From positions 1 through 64,000 of the forward strand of contig NZ_WHOS01000003.1 of assembly GCF_013340935.1 (NCBI RefSeq): 64,000 nt of DNA, in the 5' to 3' direction. Positions within the stretch are counted from its first letter, which is position 1, and every line of letters starts with the position of its first letter. The translations under genes were made by a program, and so were the position numbers. The notes under the pieces were generated by a model. It was not told the DNA's origin, did no database searches, and was given only the letters and a program-made list of their open reading frames with translations. The stretch comes from Azospirillum melinis. GTDB lineage: Bacteria; Pseudomonadota; Alphaproteobacteria; Azospirillales; Azospirillaceae. This document shows positions 19,898-28,153 of the stretch, in pieces.

Positions 19898-21778
19898 TCA
19901 GTTGCTGGCGAAGAACTGGTCGATGCGCTGGCGATGGATGCGGACCGGATACTTGTCGCGCAGCGCGTTGGTGAACTCCGCCACCAGATCGCTCTCCATC
20001 CCCTGCTCGACCGCGGCGCGGACCGGCGCCAGATCGGCGTCGGCGGCCTTCGGATCGGCCGGGATGATCTCCTTCAGGCGGGTGACGACCTGGGCATCGG
20101 CGGTGTTGCCGGTGACGACCTCGTTCGGCTTGGCGGCGAACAGCTTGGCGACCATCTCGGCCGGCAGGCCCTGGACCGCCTGGGCGTCGCGGGTGAAGGG
20201 GCTGGTCATGGCGAAGGTGGCGCCGGCCTGGGTGGCGATGTCCTGGGCCGCGGCCTCCGCACCCTGCTTCAGGCGGGTGGCGATCTCCTCCGCCTTCTTG
20301 GCGGCGCGCTCGGCGCGCTGTTCCTGCTGCCAGTCGGCGATGACCTGCTCGCGCACATCGGCCAGCGGACGGACGGCGGCGGGGATCACGCTGTCGACGC
20401 GGACGGCGGTGAAGTTGCTTCCCTCGCCCTCGGTCAGGTTGGTGGAGGCGCCGGTCTTCAATTGGAAGACGTTCGGCAGCAGCGCTTTCAGGCCAGGCAG
20501 GTCCGGCGCGGCGTCCTTGCCGTCCGGGGCCTTGCCGGTGCTGTCGACGGCGGCGACCTTGCTCAGCACCAGACCCTGGGCCTGGGCGACCTCGTCGAGC
20601 GACGCGCCGCTGGCCAGCTGGTCTTCGACCCGGTTGGCGATGGAGAAGACGGAATCGAGCGCCTGCTCCTTCTTCAGCTCGGCCGCCAGCTGGTCGCGCA
20701 CATCCTCGAAGCTCTTGGTCGAGGCCGGGGTGACGCCGGTGATGGCCATGACATGCCAGCCGAGCGCGCTCCTGATCGGATCGGAGGGCTTGCCCGGCTC
20801 CAGCGCGAAGGCGGCGTCGCCGATCTCCGGCAGGTCGGCCTTGGCGATGTTGTCCAGTGTCACCGGCTCGACGCCGGCGTCCTTGGCGGCTTCGGCCAGA
20901 CCCTTGGCCTTGGCGGCCTCGGCGATCTGCCTGGCCTTCGCCTCGTCGTCGGTCACCACCATCTGGACCGAGCGCTTTTCCGGGGCGCCGAATTCGTTCG
21001 CGCGCTCCTCATACGCCTTGCGCAGCTGGGCGTCGTCGATCTTGATGTCCTTCGCCAGCGCGTCGGGCGACAGGCGGGCGACCGTGAGGGCGCGGTATTC
21101 CGGGGCGGTGAAGCGGACCTGATGGTCGTCGTAGGCCTGCTTGACCGTCGCGTCGTCGGGCACGCCGACATCGCCGATGGAGGCGTTGGGCAGGGTCACC
21201 ACCTCCGCCACGCGCTTTTCGCCGCGATAGCGGTAGAGGTCCTGCACCAGCGGCTGCGGCGGGGTCAGGCCGGCCGACACCGCACCCGCGACCAGCTGGC
21301 GCGCGGTCTCGCGCTGGATCATCGCGACATAGCCGTCTTCGGTCAGCTGGTTGTTGCGCAGCACCGACCGGAAGATGTTGGGGTCGAACTGGCCCTGCTG
21401 GTTGCGGAAGGCCGGCTCGTCGGCGATGCGCAGGCGGACCACCTCCGGCCCGACGGCGATGCCCATGTCGGCGGCGGCGAGGTCGAACAGCGTGCGCTGG
21501 ACCAGCGATTGCAGCGACTGTTCCAGAAGGCCGAAGCGCTTGGCCTGCTCGGCGGTCAGGTTGCCGCCCAGCATCGGGCGCAGCCGTTCCATCTGCCGGC
21601 GGAATTCCTGGTCCAGCGCCTGCTGCCCGATCTCCACCTTGCCGACTTCGGCGACGGTGGTGGGCGTGGTGGAACGGAACACGTCGCCGATCCCCCAGAT
21701 GCCGAAGCTGAGGATCAACAGCACGAACAGGATCTTGACGACCCAGGAGCCGGCGAAATTGCGGATGAACTGGAGCAT
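19898..21778 (-). CDS. ppiD: Membrane-anchored peptidyl-prolyl isomerase PpiD/SurA-like chaperone
   Basis: This 626-residue protein has an N-terminal anchor (WVVKILFVLLILSFGIWGIGD, residues about 12-32) and a long periplasmic part. A SurA_N-type helical domain (around GLLEQSLQSLVQRTLFDLAA) surrounds a parvulin-type region (about residues 240-350, ending SALGWHVMAITG). PpiD helps newly exported proteins fold at the exit of the Sec translocon. The canonical parvulin start (ASHIL) is replaced by SVQMVV, so isomerase activity may be weak, as is known for PpiD members. ATG 21778 gives the short cytoplasmic tail MLQFIRNFAGS. trpE follows. Confidence 0.92.
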   Translation of the reverse strand: MLQFIRNFAGSWVVKILFVLLILSFGIWGIGDVFRSTTPTTVAEVGKVEIGQQALDQEFRRQMERLRPMLGGNLTAEQAKRFGLLEQSLQSLVQRTLFDLAAADMGIAVGPEVVRLRIADEPAFRNQQGQFDPNIFRSVLRNNQLTEDGYVAMIQRETARQLVAGAVSAGLTPPQPLVQDLYRYRGEKRVAEVVTLPNASIGDVGVPDDATVKQAYDDHQVRFTAPEYRALTVARLSPDALAKDIKIDDAQLRKAYEERANEFGAPEKRSVQMVVTDDEAKARQIAEAAKAKGLAEAAKDAGVEPVTLDNIAKADLPEIGDAAFALEPGKPSDPIRSALGWHVMAITGVTPASTKSFEDVRDQLAAELKKEQALDSVFSIANRVEDQLASGASLDEVAQAQGLVLSKVAAVDSTGKAPDGKDAAPDLPGLKALLPNVFQLKTGASTNLTEGEGSNFTAVRVDSVIPAAVRPLADVREQVIADWQQEQRAERAAKKAEEIATRLKQGAEAAAQDIATQAGATFAMTSPFTRDAQAVQGLPAEMVAKLFAAKPNEVVTGNTADAQVVTRLKEIIPADPKAADADLAPVRAAVEQGMESDLVAEFTNALRDKYPVRIHRQRIDQFFASN

Positions 21779-22009
21779 GGGACCCGAATCTAAGCGCGTC
21801 GTTCGGCCATCCGGCCGGGGCGGCGCATCATAGATAGGGGAGGGAGGGGCGGCAACAGCCCATTTCCGGCTTGGGCGCCGCCACCCGCGCTCGGCGGCGG
21901 GGTCCATCCATGCGAACGCCCCGGCCCTGCCTGGGAAAAGCGGGGCCGGGGCGTCCGATGGTCACGCCGTGTCGGCAAACCCTTGCGGGCGCCGGGATCG
22001 CGTCGGCGG

Positions 22010-22189
22010 TTACTTCAGCGCGTCGCGCACGGCATCCTTGGCGCCGCCGACGGTGTTCTGCACCTTGCCGGCCGCCTTTTCGCCGCGGCCCTCGGCCTCG
22101 GTCTTGGTGTCGCCGGTCAGCTTGCCGGCGGCTTCCTTGATGGCACCCTTGATGGAACGGGCAGCGCCCTCGATGCGATCCTTGTCCAT
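22010..22189 (-). CDS. CsbD family stress protein
   Basis: This is a 59-residue, highly charged, Gly/Ala/Lys-rich protein with the CsbD pattern: MDKDRIEGAARSIKGAIKEA, then AAGKLTGDTKTEAEGRGEK. Members are small, largely helical or disordered cytoplasmic proteins induced by general stress in many bacteria; their molecular role is unknown. The ATG at 22189 begins directly with the family motif. A 10-base GC-rich stem (gccccggccc ... ggggccggggc around 21919-21953) lies downstream and may terminate the transcript. It appears monocistronic. Confidence 0.9.
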   Translation of the reverse strand: MDKDRIEGAARSIKGAIKEAAGKLTGDTKTEAEGRGEKAAGKVQNTVGGAKDAVRDALK

Positions 22190-22302
22190 GGTGGCAACCT
22201 CATGTGTGTTGGTTATGCCTGGACAACAGGACGGAAGACAAAAGGGTCCATTAAAAATATTACACGAAAGACAAGCGGCCCGCCCCGGTGCTCATGCCGC
22301 GC

Positions 22303-22641
22303 TTACGCCCGGCGCGGCCCGTCGACTCCGCGGCCGGACGACCGCGCCGGCACGCCGCCATCGACGGGCAGGTCACGGCGCATCGGCCCGGCGCTGTGAC
22401 GGCGCAGAGCCGCCAGTTGCAGGGCGTGATGGGTGATCTGGTTGCGGAAATCGCGGTCGACCCGGCTGAAGGCGCTGTAGGCGAGCTTCACCGCCGCCGG
22501 GGACCGGGTGTGCAGGGCATCGTTCAGGGAATCGCGCAGGGTGCGCAGTTCGAGGATACCGGGAACGAAGGCCATTTCGACCGCCTCCGCCAGGATCTCG
22601 ACGGAACACAGCGTGGCTTCGTCATCGAGCGTCAGGCTCAA
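22303..22641 (-). CDS. Hypothetical protein, 112 residues
   Basis: I do not recognise this protein. The product is soluble; residues 1-80 look helical and well coded (AVEMAFVPGILELRTLRDSL and FSRVDRDFRNQITHHALQL), while the last 30 residues are Arg/Gly/Pro-rich and poorly structured. The start is TTG at 22641, with GGGGAGA 7 bases upstream and no better codon. It follows the Cys-rich 72-residue gene by 22 bases on the same strand, so the two likely form a small operon. The two histidines (ITHHA) might bind metal, which is a guess. Confidence 0.6.
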   Translation of the reverse strand: MSLTLDDEATLCSVEILAEAVEMAFVPGILELRTLRDSLNDALHTRSPAAVKLAYSAFSRVDRDFRNQITHHALQLAALRRHSAGPMRRDLPVDGGVPARSSGRGVDGPRRA

Positions 22642-22663
22642 TCCGTGTTCTCCCCGGCCGTGG

Positions 22664-22882
22664 TCAGGAACCGAGCAGATCCAGCACCGCCGGCAGGCAG
22701 CGGCTGCGGGACAGGCACTCTTCGCAACAACCCGTCATCGGGCGCGGGTCCGGACAATGCCGGCTGCGCAACGCCTCCAGCCCCTGGAACAGGATGCGCT
22801 TCTTCGATTCCGAAATCACGTCGGTGGCCCGGATCGTTTCGATGGCGTCGCGCATCGGGTCGGTAGCGTCTATGAGCATCAT
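22664..22882 (-). CDS. Small cysteine-rich protein of unknown function
   Basis: The 72-residue product is soluble, with a helical N-terminal half (DPMRDAIETIRATDVISESK) and a C-terminal cluster of five cysteines (RHCPDPRPMTGCCEECLSRSRC). The pattern C-x8-CC-x2-C-x5-C could hold a zinc or iron-sulfur site. I know no family for it. Two consecutive ATG codons lie at the start, and AGGAGG 8 bases upstream of the first makes 22882 a confident start. It heads a two-gene unit with the 112-residue gene and diverges from the YnfA gene. Confidence 0.65.
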   Translation of the reverse strand: MMLIDATDPMRDAIETIRATDVISESKKRILFQGLEALRSRHCPDPRPMTGCCEECLSRSRCLPAVLDLLGS

Positions 22883-23065
22883 AGTATGCCTCCTGCCCAG
22901 CGAATCTATGCCGCACCCCCAGCCAAGTCCATGAATGCACTGTAATATTAGGACGGCAAATTGAAACGAGCTGTGGCGCGTTGCAATGACGCGCAACCTG
23001 TTGACGCCAAAGGACTCGGTCGTCAGCATCCTGCCATCGGAAGCGAAGCTGAGTTGGAAGAACGG

Positions 23066-23407
23066 ATGGAGCGGACACAGGGCGCGACGCTGGCGCTGTA
23101 TGGCGCGGCAGCGCTGGCCGAGATCGCCGGCTGCTTCGCCTTCTGGGCCTGGATAAGGCTGGGCCGCAGTGCGTGGCTGGCTGTGCCGGGCGTGGCGAGC
23201 CTGTGCCTGTTCGCCTGGCTGCTGACGCGGGCCGACGCCGAATTCGCCGGGCGGGCCTATGCCGCCTATGGCGGCGTCTACATCGCGGCGTCGCTGCTGT
23301 GGCTGTGGCTGGTCGAGGGCGCGCGGCCGGACCGCTGGGATGCGGCCGGCGCGCTGATCTGTCTGGGCGGAGCGGCGCTTATTCTGGCCGGGCCGCGCGG
23401 GGGCTGA
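23066..23407 (+). CDS. ynfA: YnfA / UPF0060 family membrane protein
   Basis: This 113-residue, four-helix inner membrane protein belongs to UPF0060 (YnfA), an SMR-like fold. The family signatures are [20 protein letters not shown], the [20 protein letters not shown] stretch and [19 protein letters not shown]. Members have been linked to multidrug or cation tolerance in a few species, but the substrate here is unknown. ATG 23066 begins at the usual family start. Its 3' end overlaps the convergent 80-residue gene by 29 bases. Confidence 0.9.
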   Translation: MERTQGATLALYGAAALAEIAGCFAFWAWIRLGRSAWLAVPGVASLCLFAWLLTRADAEFAGRAYAAYGGVYIAASLLWLWLVEGARPDRWDAAGALICLGGAALILAGPRGG

Positions 23408-23621
23408 GCGCCGACGCCGGTCGGCTGACCCAAGGGTGCAGGGCGGGGCCGTTGACCAGCACCAGCCGGCCGTCATCCACCCGCAGATAGGCCCCGACGC
23501 GCACCCGGCGACGCAGGATGTCGTCGTTGAGCATGATCTGCGCATCGGCCAGGGACAGCGGGGTGCCCTGGTAGTATGCACGGCCGTCGGAGTGTCGGAT
23601 CTGGCTGAATGCGTTGGTCAT
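23379..23621 (-). CDS. Hypothetical protein, 80 residues
   Basis: I do not recognise this protein. It is a small soluble product with normal codon bias: [19 protein letters not shown], then [37 protein letters not shown]. The repeated short beta-like segments ([15 protein letters not shown]) suggest a compact barrel or sandwich. The end overlaps the 3' end of ynfA in antisense by 29 bases, which makes the last 10 residues less certain. The upstream 600-base spacer is shared with the divergent EAL gene. Confidence 0.6.
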   Translation of the reverse strand: MTNAFSQIRHSDGRAYYQGTPLSLADAQIMLNDDILRRRVRVGAYLRVDDGRLVLVNGPALHPWVSRPASALSPRAARPE

Positions 23622-24222
23622 GACGGAATGCTCCCAATCGTTTTTTCTCGAACCGCGGACCGTTGGCGGACCCGACCTGCCGGTGCCAGCCGACCTGGGG
23701 GGTCGGTTGTTGCGGCCATTGTCAGGAAAAACGCCTGGGACCTGCGGTTTATTCCTCCATCAGGCACAAAGAGACGGGACTGGCTGAAAAAATGCCGGGA
23801 CGGTTCCCGGATCGCCTGTGTTGGCGAATAGCGTTGGCGAATATCTTGGGGCGTATACCGCCGAAGGTCCAGCATGCCGGACCCAATGCCCCCGAATTGT
23901 CGCAGACCACACGCGCGAAAGCTGTAGTGGTGCGGCGGACGGTGCGCGTCTATCTCCGAAACCGCGGTCCGCATTGAACCATGTCAATCGTACTTCGACC
24001 TCTAACCGTTAGAGTGCGAAAGCATCACGGCGACAGGGTTGCGGAAATGTCCTGCATTTACGCGTCCGCTTGGCGTTGGAAAAGTTGCCGGACGGGGTCA
24101 TAATACCACCGTCGGGCATCCGAATTCGGTCAGCCGGGCTCCCGGTGATGCATCACGAGGTCCGTCTTTCGGGCCGGACAGAAGAAACGGATCGCTTCGT
24201 GGACCTACAACCGGCGGATCAG
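23622..24222. other. Long intergenic region before the PAS-GGDEF-EAL gene
   Basis: There are 601 bases without a gene I can support. Third-position GC of every frame is clearly lower than in neighbouring genes up to about 24223. A short perfect inverted repeat ctctaa-ccg-ttagag lies at 24000-24014 and is a possible operator for the EAL gene. No terminator with a T-run was found. Confidence 0.4.
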
Positions 24223-26406
24223 ATGAACGGTTCCGAGTGCAGCGGGTCCGGCGCGGCGGGAGCCGCCGGGATGCCGCGCGATCCGGCCTTTCTGGCCTCG
24301 CTGGCCGCCAGCCTGCTCGACGATGGCGGAATGGCGGGCGGGATGGCGCTGGTCTATCTGGACTGCGACCGCGTGTGCCGGCATGCCAACCGCCATTTCG
24401 CGGCGGCGCTCGACCGCTCCCCGGCGGAACTGATCGGCCGGCCGCTCGCCGCCATCGACCATCCCGTGACCGCGGCGCTGGGGGCCGCCATCGCCGCCAT
24501 CATCTCCCTGGGCCAGTCTCAGGCGCACGGCTCCGCCCCGGTCGATTGCCCGACGGTCGGCTGCGACGGCCGCCGCTCGATTCTCAGCGGCAGCGTGACC
24601 GCCCATCGCGACGGCGCCGGGACGATTCTCGGCTTTCTCGGCACCTTTCACCAGACCGGCGATCCCGACCGCATCGCCGAGTTCGTGACCTGCCGCGACA
24701 GCTTCGTCGCCACCCTGCTGGACGCGGCGGTGGACGGCATCATCGTGTCCGACCGCAGCGGCATCATCCGCTCGATCAACCGCGCCTGCTGCCGCCTGTT
24801 CGGCTATGAGGACAGCGAACTGGTCGGGCGCAGCATGACCATCCTGATGCCGCCGCCCTTCTCCCGCGACCACACCCGCTATGTCGACACCTACATGCGG
24901 ACCGAGCGGGCCAAGATCATCGGCATCGGCCGCGACACGCTGGGCCAGCGCAAGGACGGCACGGTGTTTCCCATCCATCTCAGCGTCGGCGAGGCGCGGA
25001 TGGGCGACGACGTCACCTTCGTCGGCATCATCCGCGACATTTCCGACCGTCTGGCGGCGGAGCAGCGCGCCTCCTACCTTGCGCGGCACGACCCGCTGAC
25101 CGGCGTTCTGACCCGAACCGCCTTTCTGGAGGAGTGCGAGGCGCTGTTCGCCGGCCATCGCGCCGACGGGCCGGAGGGCAGCGGCAGCGGCGGGGCAGGC
25201 GGCGGGCTGTTCGCGCTGTTTGCGCTGGACGTCGACCAGTTCAGCGACGTGAACGAAGCCTTCGGCTTCCATGTCGGCGATGCCGCGCTGAAGGCGATGG
25301 TCAGCCGGGTGACCGAGGTGCTGCCGCCCAACACCATCATCTGCCGCATCGCCGCCGACGAATTCGCAGCGCTGTCACGGGTGGCCGATGCCGATCAGGC
25401 GCGCACGCTGGCCGGGGTGCTGCACGACCGGCTGACCGCGTCGATCTACGCCGACCGCCATTGGGTGCGGCTGCGGCTGTCGGTCGGCGCCGCGGTGCAG
25501 GACGAGACGGTCAGCACGCTGGAGGATCTGAACGCCAAGGCCAAGCTGGCCTTGCAGGCGGTGCAGCACAATGGCGGCAACGCCATCTGCTTCTACACGC
25601 CGGAAATGGCGGCGGCGGCGACGCGGCGGATGATGCTGACTATGCATCTGACCCACGCGATCGAACGGAACGAGCTGCGCCTCGTCTACCAGCCCATCGT
25701 CGACAGGGCCGGCCGGGTCCGCTCGGCGGAGGCGCTGCTGCGCTGGGACCATCACGCGCTGGGGCCGGTGTCGCCCGGGGAGTTCATCCCCGTCGCCGAG
25801 GAAAGCGGCCTTATCGTGCCGATCACCGATTGGGTGCTGTCCACCGCCATCGCCCAGATGACGGCCTGGGAGGCGGAGGGCGTGCTGCCCGACCGCGTCT
25901 TCCTCAACATCTCCGGCCAGCAGTTCCTGCGCGGCAACCTCACGCTGCGCCTGGAGGAACTGCTGGGCGAGCATCCGTCGCTGCGCAGCCATCTGGGGCT
26001 GGAGATCACCGAACAGGCGGCGGTGCGCGATCTGAAGGTGGCGGTGCGGACGCTGGGCGAGCTGGCCGATCTCGGCATCCAGGCGGCCATCGACGATTTC
26101 GGCTCCGGCTATTCCTCGCTCAGCTACGTGCAGCAGCTGCCGGTGGCGAAGCTGAAGATCGACCGCGCCTTCGTCATCGACGTGCCGGAAAATCCGAAGA
26201 GCAACGCGCTGGTCCGCGCCGCCGTCGGCATGGCGCACGGCCTTGGCCTGACCACCGTGGCGGAAGGGGTGGAGACGGTGGAACAGCGCGATTTCCTGGT
26301 GTCGGTCGGCTGCGACCTGATGCAGGGCTACCTGTTCGGCCGTCCGATGGCGCCCGAGGCGCTGGCCGACATGGTGCGCACGCAGGCCGCGCCGGCCATC
26401 GCCTGA
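24223..26406 (+). CDS. PAS/PAS/degenerate GGDEF/EAL protein, likely cyclic-di-GMP phosphodiesterase
   Basis: The 727-residue cytoplasmic protein has a PAS-like region (about 25-145), a second PAS with PAC end (about 158-280), a GGDEF domain (about 285-460) and an EAL domain (about 470-715). The GGDEF signature is AADEF at 377-381, so cyclase activity is probably lost. The EAL domain keeps its catalytic set: EALLRW (503), NISGQQF, EITEQ (594), IDDFGSGYSSL (623), KLKIDR, EGVETVEQ and QGYLFGRP. It should hydrolyse cyclic di-GMP under sensory control, the dead GGDEF possibly binding GTP. ATG 24223 is preferred over ATG 24148 because codon bias begins only there. Confidence 0.9.
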   Translation: MNGSECSGSGAAGAAGMPRDPAFLASLAASLLDDGGMAGGMALVYLDCDRVCRHANRHFAAALDRSPAELIGRPLAAIDHPVTAALGAAIAAIISLGQSQAHGSAPVDCPTVGCDGRRSILSGSVTAHRDGAGTILGFLGTFHQTGDPDRIAEFVTCRDSFVATLLDAAVDGIIVSDRSGIIRSINRACCRLFGYEDSELVGRSMTILMPPPFSRDHTRYVDTYMRTERAKIIGIGRDTLGQRKDGTVFPIHLSVGEARMGDDVTFVGIIRDISDRLAAEQRASYLARHDPLTGVLTRTAFLEECEALFAGHRADGPEGSGSGGAGGGLFALFALDVDQFSDVNEAFGFHVGDAALKAMVSRVTEVLPPNTIICRIAADEFAALSRVADADQARTLAGVLHDRLTASIYADRHWVRLRLSVGAAVQDETVSTLEDLNAKAKLALQAVQHNGGNAICFYTPEMAAAATRRMMLTMHLTHAIERNELRLVYQPIVDRAGRVRSAEALLRWDHHALGPVSPGEFIPVAEESGLIVPITDWVLSTAIAQMTAWEAEGVLPDRVFLNISGQQFLRGNLTLRLEELLGEHPSLRSHLGLEITEQAAVRDLKVAVRTLGELADLGIQAAIDDFGSGYSSLSYVQQLPVAKLKIDRAFVIDVPENPKSNALVRAAVGMAHGLGLTTVAEGVETVEQRDFLVSVGCDLMQGYLFGRPMAPEALADMVRTQAAPAIA

Positions 26407-26470
26407 CCTCCCGGCCCGGCGCCGGGATCAAGGGCCGAGCGATGCGGGCGAGGGAACGGTCATCCGCCCC

Positions 26471-26923
26471 TCACAGCTTTTCCGCCGGCTCCCATCCCTC
26501 CGGCGCCATCCGGAACCCGGCGAACTCGAAGGCCGGCGCCACGGTGCAGCTCACCAGCGACCAGCCGTCCGGCCCCTCGGCCAGGCTTCGCGCCGCCTGC
26601 CAGGCACCCACCGGCACCACCGCCTGCGGCCTCTCGCCGCCCGCGATGTCCATCCCCAGCCGGCGGCGCTCGACCGTTCCGCCATCCTCATAAATCAACA
26701 GCTCCAGCGGCGCCCCGCCGTGCCAGAGCCAGATCTCCACGGCATCCACCGTATGCCAATGCGACCGCTGCCCGGCCTTCAGCAGGAAGTAGATGGCCGT
26801 CACCGCCCCGCGCCCACCGTTGCCCGGCGCACGGTAGGTCTCGGCGTAGAAGCCCCCCTCCGGATGCGGCTGCAACCCCAGCAGTCCGATCAGCCGCTCG
26901 GCGGACAAGGCGTGTTCAGACAT
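26471..26923 (-). CDS. DUF985 cupin family protein
   Basis: This 150-residue protein carries the DUF985 (cupin_5) pattern: LGLQPHPEGGFYAETYR at the N-terminus, then SHWHTVDAVEIWLWHGG holding the metal-binding histidines and glutamate of the cupin barrel, and VSCTVAPAFEFAGFRMAP near the end. Cupins of this group are small single-barrel proteins without a firmly assigned reaction; some are annotated as sugar epimerase-like. The ATG at 26923 overlaps the end of the Uma2 gene by 8 bases, so it is the last gene of the map-nudix-Uma2-cupin unit. Confidence 0.88.
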   Translation of the reverse strand: MSEHALSAERLIGLLGLQPHPEGGFYAETYRAPGNGGRGAVTAIYFLLKAGQRSHWHTVDAVEIWLWHGGAPLELLIYEDGGTVERRRLGMDIAGGERPQAVVPVGAWQAARSLAEGPDGWSLVSCTVAPAFEFAGFRMAPEGWEPAEKL

Positions 26924-27509
26924 TGTCGGTATCGCTCACAGGGATGGTCAGGTCGAAGGACACCCGCGTGTCCTCGTAGATCGCCGCCAGCGGCAGCGTC
27001 ACCTCCAGCGCCGGGATCGTCAGCATGCCGTCGCGCCCGGACAGCAGCTCATGCGTCCAGCCATCGCCGGCCCGGCGGAAGCTCTCGACCACCGCCACGC
27101 GCTTATGGATCAGCACATAGTGGCTCAGCGAGGGGAGGGTGCGGTAGGCGGCGCTTTTGGTGGTGTGGTCGTAGCTGGAGGTGCTGTCGGACAGCACCTC
27201 TACGATCAGGATCGGTTCGCGGGCCAGCCGGTCGCGGTCGTCCAGGGCGGTGCAGGTGACGAAGACATCCGGATAGAACACCGACTCGTCGGCCCGGATG
27301 CGCATCGTTTCCTGAAACACCCGGCAGGGCGACCCGCGCAGATCGCCGCGCAGGGCGGCATAGACGTTGCCGACGATCTGGTTGTGGGCGACCGTTCCGC
27401 CGATCATGGCGACGATTTCGCCCTGGAGGAACTCGTGGCGGCTGTCCTGCCGCTCCTCCCAGGCGAGAAACTCGTCAAGCGTCATCCGGCGCTCTTTGCG
27501 CAGGGCCAT
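26916..27509 (-). CDS. Uma2 family (DUF820) putative endonuclease
   Basis: This 197-residue protein belongs to the Uma2/DUF820 group of PD-(D/E)XK-like folds. Visible signatures are MTLDEFLAWEERQDSRHEFLQGEIVAM, AHNQIVGNVYAALR, FYPDVFVTC holding the conserved PD, and ILIVEVLSDSTSSYD holding the E-x-V pair of the nuclease fold, followed by K in TTKSAAYR. Members are abundant in cyanobacteria and rarer in Proteobacteria, and their substrates are unknown. ATG 27509 overlaps nothing upstream; the nudix gene ends 38 bases before it. Its place in a housekeeping run suggests a late insertion. Confidence 0.86.
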   Translation of the reverse strand: MALRKERRMTLDEFLAWEERQDSRHEFLQGEIVAMIGGTVAHNQIVGNVYAALRGDLRGSPCRVFQETMRIRADESVFYPDVFVTCTALDDRDRLAREPILIVEVLSDSTSSYDHTTKSAAYRTLPSLSHYVLIHKRVAVVESFRRAGDGWTHELLSGRDGMLTIPALEVTLPLAAIYEDTRVSFDLTIPVSDTDNV

Positions 27510-27547
27510 GGCCGCCCTCCCGGTCGGTGAAAGGTCGCCCCGTCTTT

Positions 27548-28153
27548 TTACACCGACCGCGTCCGCGCCGCCATGCCCAGCCCCTCGCGCAGCTCCGGCA
27601 GCAGCATCGCCCCCAGCATGGCGATCACCGGCAGCACCGCATAGTCGCCCTGCGCCGCCGCGTCGATCAGTTCGCGGGCGCTGTGCAGCTCGATCCGCAT
27701 GTCCTCCAGATCCCCCTGATCCGGCTCCGCCACCTTGCGGGCGCCCTTGGCGTGGAACATGTGGCAGGTGCTGCCCTTCGAGTTCGCCCCGACCACGAAG
27801 CCGCCCAGCGCCGTCCAGTCGTCGGCGGCATAGCCGGTTTCCTCCAGCAGCTCGCGCCTGGCGGCGGCCAGCGGATCCTCGCCGGGCTCGATGGCGCCGG
27901 CGGGGAAGGTCAGGCTGACGCGGCGCGGCCCATGCTTGTAGGTGCGCAGCATCACGACCTTGCCGTCCTCGGTCTCCACATACATCAGGGCGAAGTCGGG
28001 CTGGTCGATCTGGTAGAAATTCTCCACCGTCCGCCCGTCGGGCAGCTGGACCGTCTCCGCCCGCACCTTCAGGTACGGGCTGGCATCCAGCAGTTCGCGG
28101 CTGCCCAGAACGTCCCAAGGCTTCTGTTCGTCCTGCTTCCGGTCGTCGCTCAT
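27548..28153 (-). CDS. Nudix hydrolase (ADP-ribose pyrophosphatase-like)
   Basis: The 201-residue cytoplasmic protein has a full Nudix box: GAIEPGEDPLAAARRELLEE, followed by TGY. The preceding VSLTFPAG and the upstream region (NFYQIDQPDFALMYVETEDGKVVMLRTYKHG) match the ADP-ribose or nucleotide-sugar pyrophosphatase branch rather than MutT. The C-terminal 50 residues are extra helices. Its ATG (28153) overlaps the map stop by 4 bases, so the two are translated together. Confidence 0.88.
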   Translation of the reverse strand: MSDDRKQDEQKPWDVLGSRELLDASPYLKVRAETVQLPDGRTVENFYQIDQPDFALMYVETEDGKVVMLRTYKHGPRRVSLTFPAGAIEPGEDPLAAARRELLEETGYAADDWTALGGFVVGANSKGSTCHMFHAKGARKVAEPDQGDLEDMRIELHSARELIDAAAQGDYAVLPVIAMLGAMLLPELREGLGMAARTRSV

